Under the pieces are notes generated by a model that saw only the letters and a list, made by a program, of their open reading frames with translations, was not told the DNA's origin and searched no databases. Made by a program: the position numbers and the translations under genes. Source: Lachnospiraceae bacterium UBA7182 (lineage in GTDB: Bacteria > Bacillota > Clostridia > Lachnospirales > Lachnospiraceae). From it: DNA of 64,000 nt. The stretch is from NCBI GenBank assembly GCA_002491115.1, contig DKVI01000041.1, positions 50,322-114,321 on the forward strand. Reading direction: 5' to 3'. This document shows positions 1 through 8,411 of the stretch, in pieces; the stretch's first letter is position 1, and each line of letters begins with the position of its first letter.

Positions 1-641
1 ACGGTTTTGGACACGCGTACGGATGCCGGATTACCGGTCTGGAAGAAGAACGGGTGACGGCGGAGATTATTACCAGGGAAGAAGTACATGCGGAGCTTCC
101 GTCCCGTCTGATATTGTTCCAGTGTCTCCCTAAAGGAGACAAGATGGAACTGATCATACAAAAGGCGGTGGAATTAGGAGCCGCGTCCGTGGTGCCGGTG
201 GCTTCCAGAAGATGCGTGGTAAAGCTGGACGCGAAAAAAGAGGAAAATAAGCGCAGACGGTGGAACGCTGTTGCCGAAAGCGCGGCCAAACAGTCCGGAA
301 GGGGAATGATCCCCCAGGTGGCGCCGACTGTGGATTTTGCGGAGGCGCTTTTGCAGGCGAAAGAGCTGGATGTATGCCTGATGCCCTATGAATGTGCGGA
401 TGAGCTGCTTGGGGAAGACGGTATGACTGCCATGGAGCAGACGCGCGCTCTGTTAAAGCAGATTAAAAAGGGACAGTCTGTGGGGATTTTTATCGGTCCT
501 GAGGGAGGTTTTGAGAAGGCGGAGGTGCAGGCGGCCATGGAAGCCGGAGTGAAGCCCATTTCACTTGGAAAAAGAATCTTAAGGACAGAGACAGCAGGGC
601 TTTGCATCCTGTCTGTCCTTATGTTTTATATGGAGGAATAA
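1..641 (+). CDS. rsmE: 16S rRNA m3U1498 methyltransferase RsmE (5' truncated by window)
   Basis: RsmE uses S-adenosylmethionine to methylate N3 of U1498 in 16S rRNA. The frame is open from base 3, before any start codon, so the N-terminus lies outside the window; the first visible residues (GHAYGCRITGLEEERV) match the end of the family's N-terminal RNA-binding domain. The SPOUT knot signatures are clear: GIFIGPEGGFEKAEV, then SLGKRILRTETAGL near the C-terminus, which form the SAM pocket. The stop lies three bases before the cysteine desulfurase start, suggesting co-transcription. Confidence 0.95.
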   Translation, partial: GFGHAYGCRITGLEEERVTAEIITREEVHAELPSRLILFQCLPKGDKMELIIQKAVELGAASVVPVASRRCVVKLDAKKEENKRRRWNAVAESAAKQSGRGMIPQVAPTVDFAEALLQAKELDVCLMPYECADELLGEDGMTAMEQTRALLKQIKKGQSVGIFIGPEGGFEKAEVQAAMEAGVKPISLGKRILRTETAGLCILSVLMFYMEE

Positions 642-644
642 AAG

Positions 645-1799
645 ATGCAGGCATATCTGGATAATTCCGCTACCACCCGATGTCTGAAAAGCGTGGCGGA
701 TCAGGTGGCGCGGGCCATGTGTGAGGATTACGGAAATCCTTCTTCTCTTCATCAAAAAGGCGTGGAGGCAGAAAATTATATAAAAGAGGCAAAACAGTTT
801 TTTGCGGCAAATTTAAAGGTGGATGAAAAAGAACTGTATTTCACCTCCGGCGGTACCGAGTCCAACAATCTGGCGCTGATCGGTACGGCGATGGCCAATA
901 TAAGATCCGGAAAACATTTGATCGTATCTGCGATAGAACATCCGTCCATTCTGAATACGGCAGAGTATCTTAAGAAACAGGGATTTCGGGTGACATATCT
1001 GCCGGTGGACAAAGAAGGTATCGTGTCGTTGGAGGCACTGAAAGAAGCGCTCTGTGAGGAGACGATCCTTGTGTCTGTTATGTATGTAAATAATGAAATC
1101 GGTTCTGTACAGCCCGTGGATGAGATTGCGAAGATTATAAAGGAAAAGAACCCGAAGACTTTGTTCCATGTGGATGCCATACAGGCTTATGGAAAGTACC
1201 GCATCTTTCCGGGACGACAGGGGATTGACCTTTTGTCCATCAGCGGACATAAGATTCATGGACCGAAAGGCATCGGCGTTTTGTACGTGGGCAGTAAAGT
1301 AAAGATTCGTCCGATCCTCTATGGCGGAGAACAGCAAAAAGGCCTGCGTTCAGGTACGGAGAACGTACCCGGGATCGCAGGGATCGCCGAGGCGGCCAGA
1401 TGCTGCTATCAGGATCTGGACGAGAAAGTGGACAGACTGTACGCGCTGAAAGAGCGGTTTGCAGAGGGACTCAAAGGACTGGAAGGCACAAGCCTTAACG
1501 GTCCTGTCGGCAGAGACGGCGCGCCCCATATTATGAGTGTGAGCTTTCAGGGCATAAAAAGCGAAGTACTGCTGCACGGGCTGGAGGAAAAAGGAATCTA
1601 TGTATCCGCGGGCTCCGCCTGTTCTTCCAACAAACCCGCCGTCAGCCAGACCTTGAAAAGCATCGGCCTTGAAAAGGAACTGCTTGGCAGCACCCTTCGT
1701 TTCAGTTTCAGCTTTGAGACTACGGAGGAAGAGATTGATTACTGTCTGCAGGAATTAAGGAAACTGCTGCCTGTCCTGCGCCGGTATACGCGCCGGTAG
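645..1799 (+). CDS. Cysteine desulfurase, NifS/IscS-like (NifZ type, partner of ThiI)
   Basis: A PLP-dependent enzyme of 384 residues that removes sulfur from cysteine as a protein-bound persulfide. The PLP lysine is K203 in SGHKIHGPKGIG, and the persulfide cysteine is C326 in VSAGSACSSNK on a short mobile loop. HVDAIQAYGK supplies the aspartate that contacts the PLP ring nitrogen. In B. subtilis the equivalent gene next to thiI (nifZ) is a dedicated sulfur donor for 4-thiouridine. The same adjacency here, broken only by a structured RNA-like element, suggests that role. This gene could also supply Fe-S assembly; sequence alone does not separate the two. Confidence 0.93.
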   Translation: MQAYLDNSATTRCLKSVADQVARAMCEDYGNPSSLHQKGVEAENYIKEAKQFFAANLKVDEKELYFTSGGTESNNLALIGTAMANIRSGKHLIVSAIEHPSILNTAEYLKKQGFRVTYLPVDKEGIVSLEALKEALCEETILVSVMYVNNEIGSVQPVDEIAKIIKEKNPKTLFHVDAIQAYGKYRIFPGRQGIDLLSISGHKIHGPKGIGVLYVGSKVKIRPILYGGEQQKGLRSGTENVPGIAGIAEAARCCYQDLDEKVDRLYALKERFAEGLKGLEGTSLNGPVGRDGAPHIMSVSFQGIKSEVLLHGLEEKGIYVSAGSACSSNKPAVSQTLKSIGLEKELLGSTLRFSFSFETTEEEIDYCLQELRKLLPVLRRYTRR

Positions 1800-1819
1800 G
1801 GACGGAGCGGGACTCAAAC

Positions 1820-1917
1820 AGCGGAGCCCCGGACGACGCCCAGATCAATGGATGAGAGCCGAAGGCGACCAGGAATTGATCTAGTACCGGGGCGTCGGTA
1901 GGGGCGGAGCGGAACTA
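1820..1917 (+). ncRNA. Structured intergenic element, copy A (unassigned RNA-like repeat)
   Basis: Lies between the cysteine desulfurase and thiI. It folds as one long interrupted hairpin: GCCCC (1826-1830) with GGGGC (1901-1905), CGACGCCC (1834-1841) with GGGCGTCG (1890-1897), AGATCAAT (1842-1849) with ATTGATCT (1875-1882), and an inner GCC-GAA-GGC hairpin at 1858-1866. The same architecture recurs twice at 44456-44656 with different bases in the outer stems, so pairing rather than sequence is conserved there. The 3' end (GCGGAACT) lies about 20 bases before the thiI start. I could not assign it to a known riboswitch class. It could be a small RNA, a processing site or a mobile repeat. Confidence 0.6.
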
Positions 1918-1937
1918 TAATAAGAGAGGAACACGCA

Positions 1938-3119
1938 ATGAAATTTCATGCTTTTTTGATAAAATACGGAGAAATCGGCGTCAAAGGAAAGAACCGTTAT
2001 GTATTTGAGGACGCTCTGGTGGCGCGTATGAAACAGGTATTGCGCCGGGTGGAAGGTGTCTTTCATATCACCAAAGAACAAGGACGTATCTATGTGGAAG
2101 CCGAGGGTGCTTTTGACTATGAAGAGGCGGTGGAAGCGCTGAAAAGGGTTTTCGGGATTGTGGGTATCTGTCCGGTAGTCATGACAGAGGACGCGGGTTT
2201 TGAACGGATTTCCCAGGTCGTGCTGGACTATATGAAAGACATGTACGCCGGACAGAAAAAGACGTTTAAAGTCCATACCCGCCGGGCCAATAAAAGATTT
2301 CCCATGGAATCCATGGAAGTAAGCGCCGAACTTGGAAAAAGAATACTGGATCTTCTTCCGGAACTGTCTGTGGATGTACATGAGCCGGATATAATGCTCC
2401 ATGTGGAGCTTCGCAGTAAAATATATCTTTATTCGGAAGTTATCCCGGGTCCCGGCGGTATGCCTTTGGGTACCAACGGACGCTCCATGCTTTTGCTGTC
2501 CGGCGGTATCGACAGTCCGGTGGCGGGTTATATGGTGGCAAAAAGAGGAGTCTGTATCGATGCGGTTTACTTTCATGCGCCGCCTTATACCAGCGAAAGA
2601 GCGCGTCAGAAAGTGGTGGACCTGGCTAAAAAAGTATCTTTGTACAGCGGTCCGATCCGATTGCATGTGATTAACTTTACGGATATCCAGATGTATATTT
2701 ACGATCAGTGTCCCCATGATGAGCTGACGATTATTATGCGCCGTTATATGATGCGGATTGCCCAGCAGATTGCCGAAAAAGAGGGGTGTCTGGCGTTGAT
2801 TACAGGAGAAAGTATCGGGCAGGTGGCAAGCCAGACGGTACACAGCCTGGCGGCCACCAACGACGTGTGCGGGCTTCCGGTTTTCCGGCCTTTGATTGCT
2901 TTTGATAAAGAAGATATCGTGACGATTGCCAAAAGGATCGATACCTATGAAACATCGATTCTGCCCTATGAAGACTGCTGCACCACCTTTGTGGCGAAGC
3001 ATCCTGTGACAAAGCCAAGAGTAGATCTGATCCGGAAGTCGGAACAGGCACTTTCCGGGAAGATTGACCGGATGGTATCGGATGCCGTCGCAGGAGAGGA
3101 AGTTGTTGAGATTCGGTAA
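1938..3119 (+). CDS. thiI: tRNA 4-thiouridine sulfurtransferase ThiI
   Basis: ThiI adenylates U8 of tRNA and replaces its oxygen with sulfur carried as a persulfide. In some bacteria it also supplies sulfur for the thiamine thiazole. The 393 residues contain an N-terminal ferredoxin-like/THUMP region (about 1-165) and a PP-loop ATP pyrophosphatase domain with SGGIDSP at 188-194. There is no C-terminal rhodanese domain, as in the shorter Firmicute form. A conserved PYEDCCTTF segment lies near the end. AGAGAGGA is the ribosome-binding site before the ATG. Gene order with the upstream cysteine desulfurase supports a dedicated sulfur relay. Confidence 0.95.
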   Translation: MKFHAFLIKYGEIGVKGKNRYVFEDALVARMKQVLRRVEGVFHITKEQGRIYVEAEGAFDYEEAVEALKRVFGIVGICPVVMTEDAGFERISQVVLDYMKDMYAGQKKTFKVHTRRANKRFPMESMEVSAELGKRILDLLPELSVDVHEPDIMLHVELRSKIYLYSEVIPGPGGMPLGTNGRSMLLLSGGIDSPVAGYMVAKRGVCIDAVYFHAPPYTSERARQKVVDLAKKVSLYSGPIRLHVINFTDIQMYIYDQCPHDELTIIMRRYMMRIAQQIAEKEGCLALITGESIGQVASQTVHSLAATNDVCGLPVFRPLIAFDKEDIVTIAKRIDTYETSILPYEDCCTTFVAKHPVTKPRVDLIRKSEQALSGKIDRMVSDAVAGEEVVEIR

Positions 3120-3146
3120 AAAAGAGCTGCCGGTTAAGGCAGCTCT
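3115..3146 (-). terminator. Intrinsic terminator of the HPr-like gene
   Basis: A nine-base stem (AGAGCTGCC, 3123-3131, with GGCAGCTCT, 3138-3146) and a six-base loop. Read on the minus strand it is followed by TTTTTT, so it ends the leftward HPr-like transcript. On the plus strand, where thiI ends, the downstream tract is weak, so it may stop thiI only partly. Confidence 0.8.
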
Positions 3147-3150
3147 CGGT

Positions 3151-3384
3151 TTATTCTACAATATACGGGGCAAGAACCGTAAGGATCTCGTCAATATTGT
3201 TCTCTGAATGAATGTTCAGTTCGATGGGTTTGGAAAGGTCCAGGCTGAAGATGCCCATAATGGATTTGGCGTCGATCACGTAACGGCCGGATACCAGATC
3301 GAAATCATTGTTGAATTTGGTGATCTCGTTTACGAATGATTTTACTTTGTCAATAGAGTTTAAAGATATTTGAATGGTTTTCAT
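3151..3384 (-). CDS. HPr-family protein lacking the phosphocarrier histidine
   Basis: A 77-residue protein with the HPr fold signature AKSIMGIFSL around S41, equivalent to the regulatory Ser46 of HPr. The N-terminal segment that should read GIHARPA instead reads SIDKVKS, so the histidine phosphorylated by enzyme I is absent. It therefore should not carry phosphate in the PTS. B. subtilis Crh similarly lacks the histidine but keeps the serine and acts with CcpA in catabolite repression; a comparable role is only inference. AAGGAGGAATATTC precedes the ATG at 3384. It is monocistronic and divergent from mtaB. Confidence 0.75.
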   Translation of the reverse strand: MKTIQISLNSIDKVKSFVNEITKFNNDFDLVSGRYVIDAKSIMGIFSLDLSKPIELNIHSENNIDEILTVLAPYIVE

Positions 3385-3480
3385 GAATATTCCTCCTTGG
3401 GTTTGTTTTTTACTAGTTAATATCATAAAGAGTTGAGGGTAAAAAGTCAATGGGGAATATGGAATTTGGGGGTGGTGAGC

Positions 3481-4791
3481 ATGAGAAGAGCGGCGTTTTA
3501 TAATCTGGGCTGTAAAGTGAACTCGTACGAGACGGATGCCATGAGAGAGCTTTTAGAAGGGGCAGGATACAAAATTGTCCCTTTTGAGGAAGAAGCGGAT
3601 GTTTATATTGTAAATACCTGCAGTGTGACTCATGTGGCGGATAAAAAATCCAGGCAGATGCTGCACAGGGCCAGAAGAAGAAATCCCGAGGCGGCAGTGG
3701 TGGCGGCAGGATGTTATGTGCAGTCGGCGGGGGAGAAAATTTTAGAAGACAAGACGGCAGACATTCTGATAGGAAACAATGAAAAAGACAAACTTTTGCA
3801 TTTTCTGGAAGAATGGGAAGAAAAGCGGGCTTCTGGAGCCGTACATGATATGGTTCGGGAGAAGACCTATGAACGCCTGCATGTGAGCAGGACCCTGGAG
3901 CATACCCGCGCATTTATGAAGATCCAGGACGGCTGCGACCAGTTCTGCAGCTACTGTATCATTCCCTACACCCGGGGAAGGGCCAGGAGCAGAAGGCTTT
4001 CGGACATCCTGGAAGAAGCGCGTAATCTGGCGGAAAACGGATACCGGGAAGTAGTATTGACAGGTATCCATCTGGATTCCTACGGTGTTGATTTTGCATC
4101 CGGGGAGGAAGACCTTCTGAGTGTGGTGCAAAAGATCGCTCAGGTGGACAGAATCGAGAGAATCCGTCTGGGATCTCTGGAACCCCGGATTATGACAGAA
4201 GCGTTTGTGGAAGGGCTGTCTAAAGTGGACAAACTCTGTCCGCATTTTCATCTTTCTCTCCAGAGCGGGTGTGACGAGACGTTAAAGAGGATGAACAGAA
4301 AGTATAATACCCTGGAATTTGGCGCATGCTGTGAACGTCTGCGCCGGTATTTTAAAGAGCCGGCTTTAACGACGGATGTAATTGTGGGATTTCCGGGAGA
4401 GACAGAAGAAGAATTCGCCCGGACAGTGGAATTTTTGAAAGAGATCCGTTTTTATGAAATTCATGTGTTTAAATATTCCAGGAGAAAAGGGACGAAAGCG
4501 GATCGTATGACAGATCAGATTTCCGAAGAAATCAAGTCAGAAAGAAGCGATATTCTGTTAAAACTTACCCGGGAAGACAGCCAGGCTTACAGAAAAAGGC
4601 TGGTAGGAAGTCTCCAGGAAGTGCTGATGGAAGACGCGTGCAGGATTGGAGAAAAGACATACCAGACCGGGTATACAAAAGAATATGTAAAAGTGGCGGT
4701 GGAGTCGGACGAGGTGCTGGCCAACCGCATCGTCCGGGTGAAAATAGAAGGACTGGCAGAATCAGGACTGTTGTATGCCAGGCTCCTGTAA
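3481..4791 (+). CDS. mtaB: tRNA t6A37 methylthiotransferase MtaB
   Basis: A radical SAM enzyme that adds a methylthio group to N6-threonylcarbamoyladenosine at position 37 of tRNAs. The 436 residues show an N-terminal UPF0004 domain (NLGCKVNSYETDAM, NTCSVTHVADKKSRQ, AAGCYVQ) whose three cysteines bind an auxiliary 4Fe-4S cluster. The radical SAM domain carries CSYCIIPYTRGRARSR preceded by DGCDQF, and a C-terminal TRAM RNA-binding domain follows. An in-frame start lies 48 bases further upstream, but the ATG at 3481, preceded by GGGGGTGG, begins exactly at the conserved family N-terminus. Confidence 0.93.
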   Translation: MRRAAFYNLGCKVNSYETDAMRELLEGAGYKIVPFEEEADVYIVNTCSVTHVADKKSRQMLHRARRRNPEAAVVAAGCYVQSAGEKILEDKTADILIGNNEKDKLLHFLEEWEEKRASGAVHDMVREKTYERLHVSRTLEHTRAFMKIQDGCDQFCSYCIIPYTRGRARSRRLSDILEEARNLAENGYREVVLTGIHLDSYGVDFASGEEDLLSVVQKIAQVDRIERIRLGSLEPRIMTEAFVEGLSKVDKLCPHFHLSLQSGCDETLKRMNRKYNTLEFGACCERLRRYFKEPALTTDVIVGFPGETEEEFARTVEFLKEIRFYEIHVFKYSRRKGTKADRMTDQISEEIKSERSDILLKLTREDSQAYRKRLVGSLQEVLMEDACRIGEKTYQTGYTKEYVKVAVESDEVLANRIVRVKIEGLAESGLLYARLL

Positions 4792-4823
4792 CTGATATAA
4801 AAAATGCCTTCGGAAAATAAAGA

Positions 4824-4852
4824 TTGAATTTACCGCCGGATTATAGTAAACT
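4824..4852 (+). promoter_or_regulatory. Putative sigma-A promoter for the ireB operon
   Basis: TTGAAT (4824-4829), a 17-base spacer and TAAACT (4847-4852) lie 31 bases before the ireB start. The spacing is ideal and the hexamers are moderate matches. Confidence 0.5.
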
Positions 4853-4883
4853 AAAGACATACTATATTTGAGGACGTGGCGTT

Positions 4884-5141
4884 ATGAAGAAATTGGAAAA
4901 TACACAGTATTTTAAGATCCAGTCCGACCAGGAGCTAAAGGTCGGCGAAGTGCTGCATCTGGTTTATCAGGCCATGACGGAGAAGGGATATGATCCGGTA
5001 AACCAGATTGTGGGGTATATTATGTCCGGAGATCCAACCTACATTACCAGCCATAAAGGTGCCAGAAGCCTGATTATGAAAGTGGAGCGGGATGAACTGG
5101 TGGAAGAACTGTTGCGGGTATATGTGGAGAAAACAGAGTAA
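4884..5141 (+). CDS. ireB: IreB-family regulatory phosphoprotein (UPF0297)
   Basis: An 85-residue protein matching the IreB/UPF0297 family over its length (TQYFKIQSDQE, GYDPVNQIVGYIMSGDP, YITSHKGARSLI). In Enterococcus faecalis IreB is phosphorylated by the PASTA kinase IreK and affects cephalosporin resistance. The threonines near the N-terminus that the family uses are partly present here (ENTQYF). It is followed by ruvX and DUF1292 in the order conserved across Firmicutes, which strongly supports the assignment. Confidence 0.9.
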   Translation: MKKLENTQYFKIQSDQELKVGEVLHLVYQAMTEKGYDPVNQIVGYIMSGDPTYITSHKGARSLIMKVERDELVEELLRVYVEKTE

Positions 5142-5156
5142 AGGATTGACCGCCGG

Positions 5157-5600
5157 ATGAGGATCATGGGACTTGATTATGGCTCAAAGACAGTCGGAGT
5201 CGCGGTAAGTGACCCGCTTCTTTTGACTGCGCAGGGCCTGGAAACCATAGGCAGAAAGCAGGAAAATAAACTTCGGCAGACACTTGCCAGGATCAGTTTG
5301 TTGTGTGAAGAATACAAAGTAGAGCAGATTGTGCTGGGTTTTCCGAAAAATATGAATAATACCACAGGGGACAGGGCTGAGAAATCGCTGGCATTTGCAG
5401 AGATGCTGAAAAGGCGGACAGGTCTGCCTGTTGTCATGTGGGATGAACGGTTGACGACGGTAGAGGCAGAGCGCACACTGATGGAAAGCGGCGTACGCCG
5501 GGAACACAGAAAAGAATATGTGGACAAGATAGCGGCCGTATTTATTTTGCAGGGGTATCTGGACGCCCGTGCAAGGACATCACAAGGAGTGGATATTTGA
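5157..5600 (+). CDS. ruvX: Putative Holliday junction resolvase / pre-16S rRNA nuclease RuvX (YqgF)
   Basis: A 147-residue RNase H-fold protein. GLDYGSKTVGVAVSD gives the first catalytic aspartate, VLGFPKNM is the mid-chain motif, and WDERLTT followed by VDKIAAVFILQ supplies the remaining acidic residues. Family members have been linked both to Holliday junction resolution and to 5' maturation of 16S rRNA; sequence does not choose between them. It sits between ireB and the DUF1292 gene, and its stop overlaps the next start by one base. Confidence 0.9.
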   Translation: MRIMGLDYGSKTVGVAVSDPLLLTAQGLETIGRKQENKLRQTLARISLLCEEYKVEQIVLGFPKNMNNTTGDRAEKSLAFAEMLKRRTGLPVVMWDERLTTVEAERTLMESGVRREHRKEYVDKIAAVFILQGYLDARARTSQGVDI

Positions 5601-5857
5601 TGGAAAAACTGACATTTCTGGGAGAAGACGGCGATCAGGCAGAGTTTTATGTACTGGAACAGGCCCGGATGAGCGGGGTGAATTATCTTCTGGTGGCAGA
5701 GTCCGAAGAAGAAGACGCCGAATGTCTGATTCTGAAAGATACTGCCGGAGAAGAAGAAAAAGAAAGTTTTTATGAGATTGTGGAAGACGAGCAGGAACTG
5801 GAGGCTCTTTTGCCTGTGTTTGAGCAGCTTTTGGAAGATGTGAGTATCCAAAGATAA
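5600..5857 (+). CDS. DUF1292 domain protein (YrzB-like)
   Basis: An 85-residue acidic protein with a central run of Glu/Asp, matching the DUF1292 family by its N-terminal LTFLGEDGDQAEFYVLEQ and the NYLLVAE strand. No molecular function is known. The ATG at 5600 overlaps the ruvX stop (TGATG) and follows AAGGAG; a TTG one codon upstream is less likely. Location directly after ruvX is conserved in Firmicutes and indicates translational coupling. Confidence 0.85.
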   Translation: MEKLTFLGEDGDQAEFYVLEQARMSGVNYLLVAESEEEDAECLILKDTAGEEEKESFYEIVEDEQELEALLPVFEQLLEDVSIQR

Positions 5858-5861
5858 GAAT

Positions 5862-6326
5862 ATGAGTTTGGACAGGAATGGTTTTGCAGATTTACTCCGC
5901 GGGAAAGGACTGAAGGTGACGCCCCAGAGGCTTGCCGTGCTGTCGGCGCTTTTCCAGGAGGCGGACAGCCACCTGACGGCGGAGGAAATCTATCATATAG
6001 TAAAGGCAGAAAACCCCGATATCGGGCTTGCTACGGTATACAGAACGATCCAGACGCTTCTGGAGTTAAAGATCATTGATCGTATCTATCTGGATGACGG
6101 TTATGTGCGTTATGAACCGGGTCATATCTATGAGACCGGGGACAGCCATCACCATCATCATCTGATCTGTGTCAAATGCGGACATGTCCGCTCTTTCCAA
6201 GGAGATCTTCTGGAAGAATTTGAAAAAAAGATAGAAGAAAAGACAGGTTTTCAGATTCAGGATCATGATGTAAAACTCTATGGGTACTGCGTGGACTGTT
6301 TAAAAGAAACAAACGTGAAAAAGTAA
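5862..6326 (+). CDS. Fur-family metalloregulator
   Basis: A 154-residue DNA-binding metal sensor. The winged helix spans about residues 1-85, with GLKVTPQRLAVLSAL and the recognition segment IGLATVYRTIQTLLEL. The dimerisation domain has a histidine run (SHHHHHLIC) and two CXXC pairs (CVKC and CVDC) forming the structural zinc site. Sequence does not separate Fur, PerR and Zur reliably, so no symbol is given. It starts four bases after the DUF1292 stop, so it is cotranscribed with the ireB group. It may sense iron, peroxide or zinc. Confidence 0.88.
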   Translation: MSLDRNGFADLLRGKGLKVTPQRLAVLSALFQEADSHLTAEEIYHIVKAENPDIGLATVYRTIQTLLELKIIDRIYLDDGYVRYEPGHIYETGDSHHHHHLICVKCGHVRSFQGDLLEEFEKKIEEKTGFQIQDHDVKLYGYCVDCLKETNVKK

Positions 6327-6358
6327 TAAATTAATTAACTCTAACAGGAGGTTGACGA

Positions 6359-8023
6359 TTGAAAAATGTAAACAATTCAAAATTGCGTATCATTCCGTTA
6401 GGCGGACTGGAACAGATCGGAATGAACATGACTGCCTTCGAATTTGAAGACAGTATTATCGTCGTGGACTGCGGACTGGCGTTTCCTGAGGACGATATGC
6501 TGGGGATTGACCTGGTTATTCCGGACATTACCTATTTGAAAACAAATATAAACAAAGTAAAAGGTTTTGTCATTACTCACGGCCACGAAGACCATATAGG
6601 CGCGCTGCCGTATGTATTAAGGGATATCAATGTTCCGGTTTACGCCACGAGGCTGACGATTGCCCTGATCGAGGGCAAGTTAAAAGAGCATAATATGCTC
6701 AAAACAACCAAACGTAAGGTTGTGAAACATGGACAGTCCATTAATCTGGGGCAGTTCCGTATTGAATTTATCAAGACCAACCACAGCATCGCGGACGCTT
6801 CGGCGCTTGCTATCTATTCTCCTGCCGGTATCGTTGTGCATACCGGAGATTTTAAAGTGGATTATACGCCGGTTTATGGTGACAGCATTGACCTGCAGCG
6901 TTTCGGGGAGATCGGAAAGAAAGGCGTGCTGGCTCTGATGTGCGACAGTACCAATGCGGAACGGCCGGGTGTTACCATGTCGGAAAAATCCGTAGGACGG
7001 ACCATGGATGCGCTTTTTAACGAGCACTGTAATTCCCGTATTATCGTGGCTACTTTTGCCTCCAATGTGGACCGCGTGCAGCAGATTATCAATTCCGCTT
7101 ACAAGCACAACAAAAAAGTGGTGGTGGAAGGGCGCAGTATGGTCAATGTTATTACGACGGCCACCGAGCTGGGTTATATCCGTATCCCGGATAATACGCT
7201 GATTGATATTGAACACCTGCACAATTACCCGCCGGAAGCGACTGTCCTGATTACGACCGGCAGCCAGGGTGAATCCATGGCGGCGCTGTCACGTATGGCC
7301 CAGAACCTGCACAGAAAAGTGCATATTATGCCGGGTGACACCGTGATTTTCAGTTCCAACCCTATCCCGGGTAACGAAAAGGCAGTTTCCAAAGTAATCA
7401 ACGAGCTGTCTGCCAAAGGGGCCAATGTCATCTTTCAGGACGCCCATGTCTCCGGTCATGCCTGCCAGGAAGAGATCAAGCTGATCTATTCTCTGGTGCA
7501 TCCTAAATACGCGTTGCCGGTACACGGAGAATACCGTCATCTGAAAGCCCAGGCTTCCATCGCCCATCAGCTGGGGATTGAAAAAGAGAATATTTTCGTT
7601 CTTCAGTCCGGCGACGTGATTGAGATGGACGCCTCTTCTGCCTGCGTGGTTGATAAAATTCATACAGGCGCCGTCTTTGTGGACGGGCTCGGCGTGGGAG
7701 ATGTGGGCAATATCGTCATGCGGGATCGCCAGCATCTGGCAGAGGACGGTATTATGATCATTGTGCTGACGCTGGAAAAAGGCAGTAATATGCTTTTGTC
7801 AGGACCGGATATTGTATCCAGAGGTTTTGTCTATGTAAGGGAGTCCGAGGACCTGATGGAACAGGCAAGGGCTGTGGTCTACGATTCGGTGGAACGCTGT
7901 CTGGAACACCGTATCACGGATTGGGGCAAGATGAAAAATACCATGAAAGACGCTCTTGGGGATTACATCCGTAAAAAGACCAAGAGAAACCCGATGATTC
8001 TGCCAATCATCATGGAAGTATAG
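6359..8023 (+). CDS. rnj: Ribonuclease J
   Basis: A 554-residue metallo-beta-lactamase/beta-CASP nuclease with 5'-3' exonuclease and endonuclease activity in mRNA decay and rRNA processing. The zinc motif HGHEDH is at residues 74-79, TGDFKVDYTP is in the core, beta-CASP motifs include VEGRSM and TTGSQGE, and PVHGEYRHL is the conserved late histidine motif. A C-terminal domain of about 100 residues follows. AGGAGG at about 6345-6350 with eight-base spacing selects the TTG at 6359 as start. One copy is seen here; many Firmicutes carry two. Confidence 0.95.
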   Translation: MKNVNNSKLRIIPLGGLEQIGMNMTAFEFEDSIIVVDCGLAFPEDDMLGIDLVIPDITYLKTNINKVKGFVITHGHEDHIGALPYVLRDINVPVYATRLTIALIEGKLKEHNMLKTTKRKVVKHGQSINLGQFRIEFIKTNHSIADASALAIYSPAGIVVHTGDFKVDYTPVYGDSIDLQRFGEIGKKGVLALMCDSTNAERPGVTMSEKSVGRTMDALFNEHCNSRIIVATFASNVDRVQQIINSAYKHNKKVVVEGRSMVNVITTATELGYIRIPDNTLIDIEHLHNYPPEATVLITTGSQGESMAALSRMAQNLHRKVHIMPGDTVIFSSNPIPGNEKAVSKVINELSAKGANVIFQDAHVSGHACQEEIKLIYSLVHPKYALPVHGEYRHLKAQASIAHQLGIEKENIFVLQSGDVIEMDASSACVVDKIHTGAVFVDGLGVGDVGNIVMRDRQHLAEDGIMIIVLTLEKGSNMLLSGPDIVSRGFVYVRESEDLMEQARAVVYDSVERCLEHRITDWGKMKNTMKDALGDYIRKKTKRNPMILPIIMEV

Positions 8024-8063
8024 AAGTATAGTTATAATCAGTTTTACGAAAGCAGTGAGGAAT

Positions 8064-8390
8064 ATGGATACTATCAACGATAAAGTAGAAGAACTTGTAA
8101 GGGCTATCCAGGGAAGTCCTGATTATGTCAGCCTTCAGAAAGCGCAGGAGCAGGTAAACAGCATACCGGGGCTGGCGGATAAAATCAGGGAATTCAGCTG
8201 GAAAAATTATGAGCTTCAGAACAGCGATACGGATGATTTCTGTGAGCAGATGGAAGAGTTTGCAGAACAGTATCAGGAATTTTGCATGGAACCTGCGGTA
8301 TCCCGGTATTTGGAACAGGAAGTCAGGATGTGCCGCGTACTCCAGGAGATTAATGCCCGGATCCTGGGTTCCGTGGAGCTGGTACTTTAG
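8064..8390 (+). CDS. YlbF/YmcA-family protein
   Basis: A 108-residue mostly helical protein of the Com_YlbF family (LVRAIQGSPDYVSLQKAQEQV, then PAVSRYLEQEVRMCRVLQEI). In B. subtilis YlbF, YmcA and YaaT form the Y-complex, which affects RNase Y-dependent mRNA maturation. Proximity to the RNase J gene fits an RNA-turnover role, although that is inference. The ATG at 8064 is preceded by GTGAGG; an upstream GTG in frame is less likely because it overlaps that site. Confidence 0.8.
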   Translation: MDTINDKVEELVRAIQGSPDYVSLQKAQEQVNSIPGLADKIREFSWKNYELQNSDTDDFCEQMEEFAEQYQEFCMEPAVSRYLEQEVRMCRVLQEINARILGSVELVL

Positions 8391-8411
8391 ACCACACAGG
8401 GAGATGGAGAG

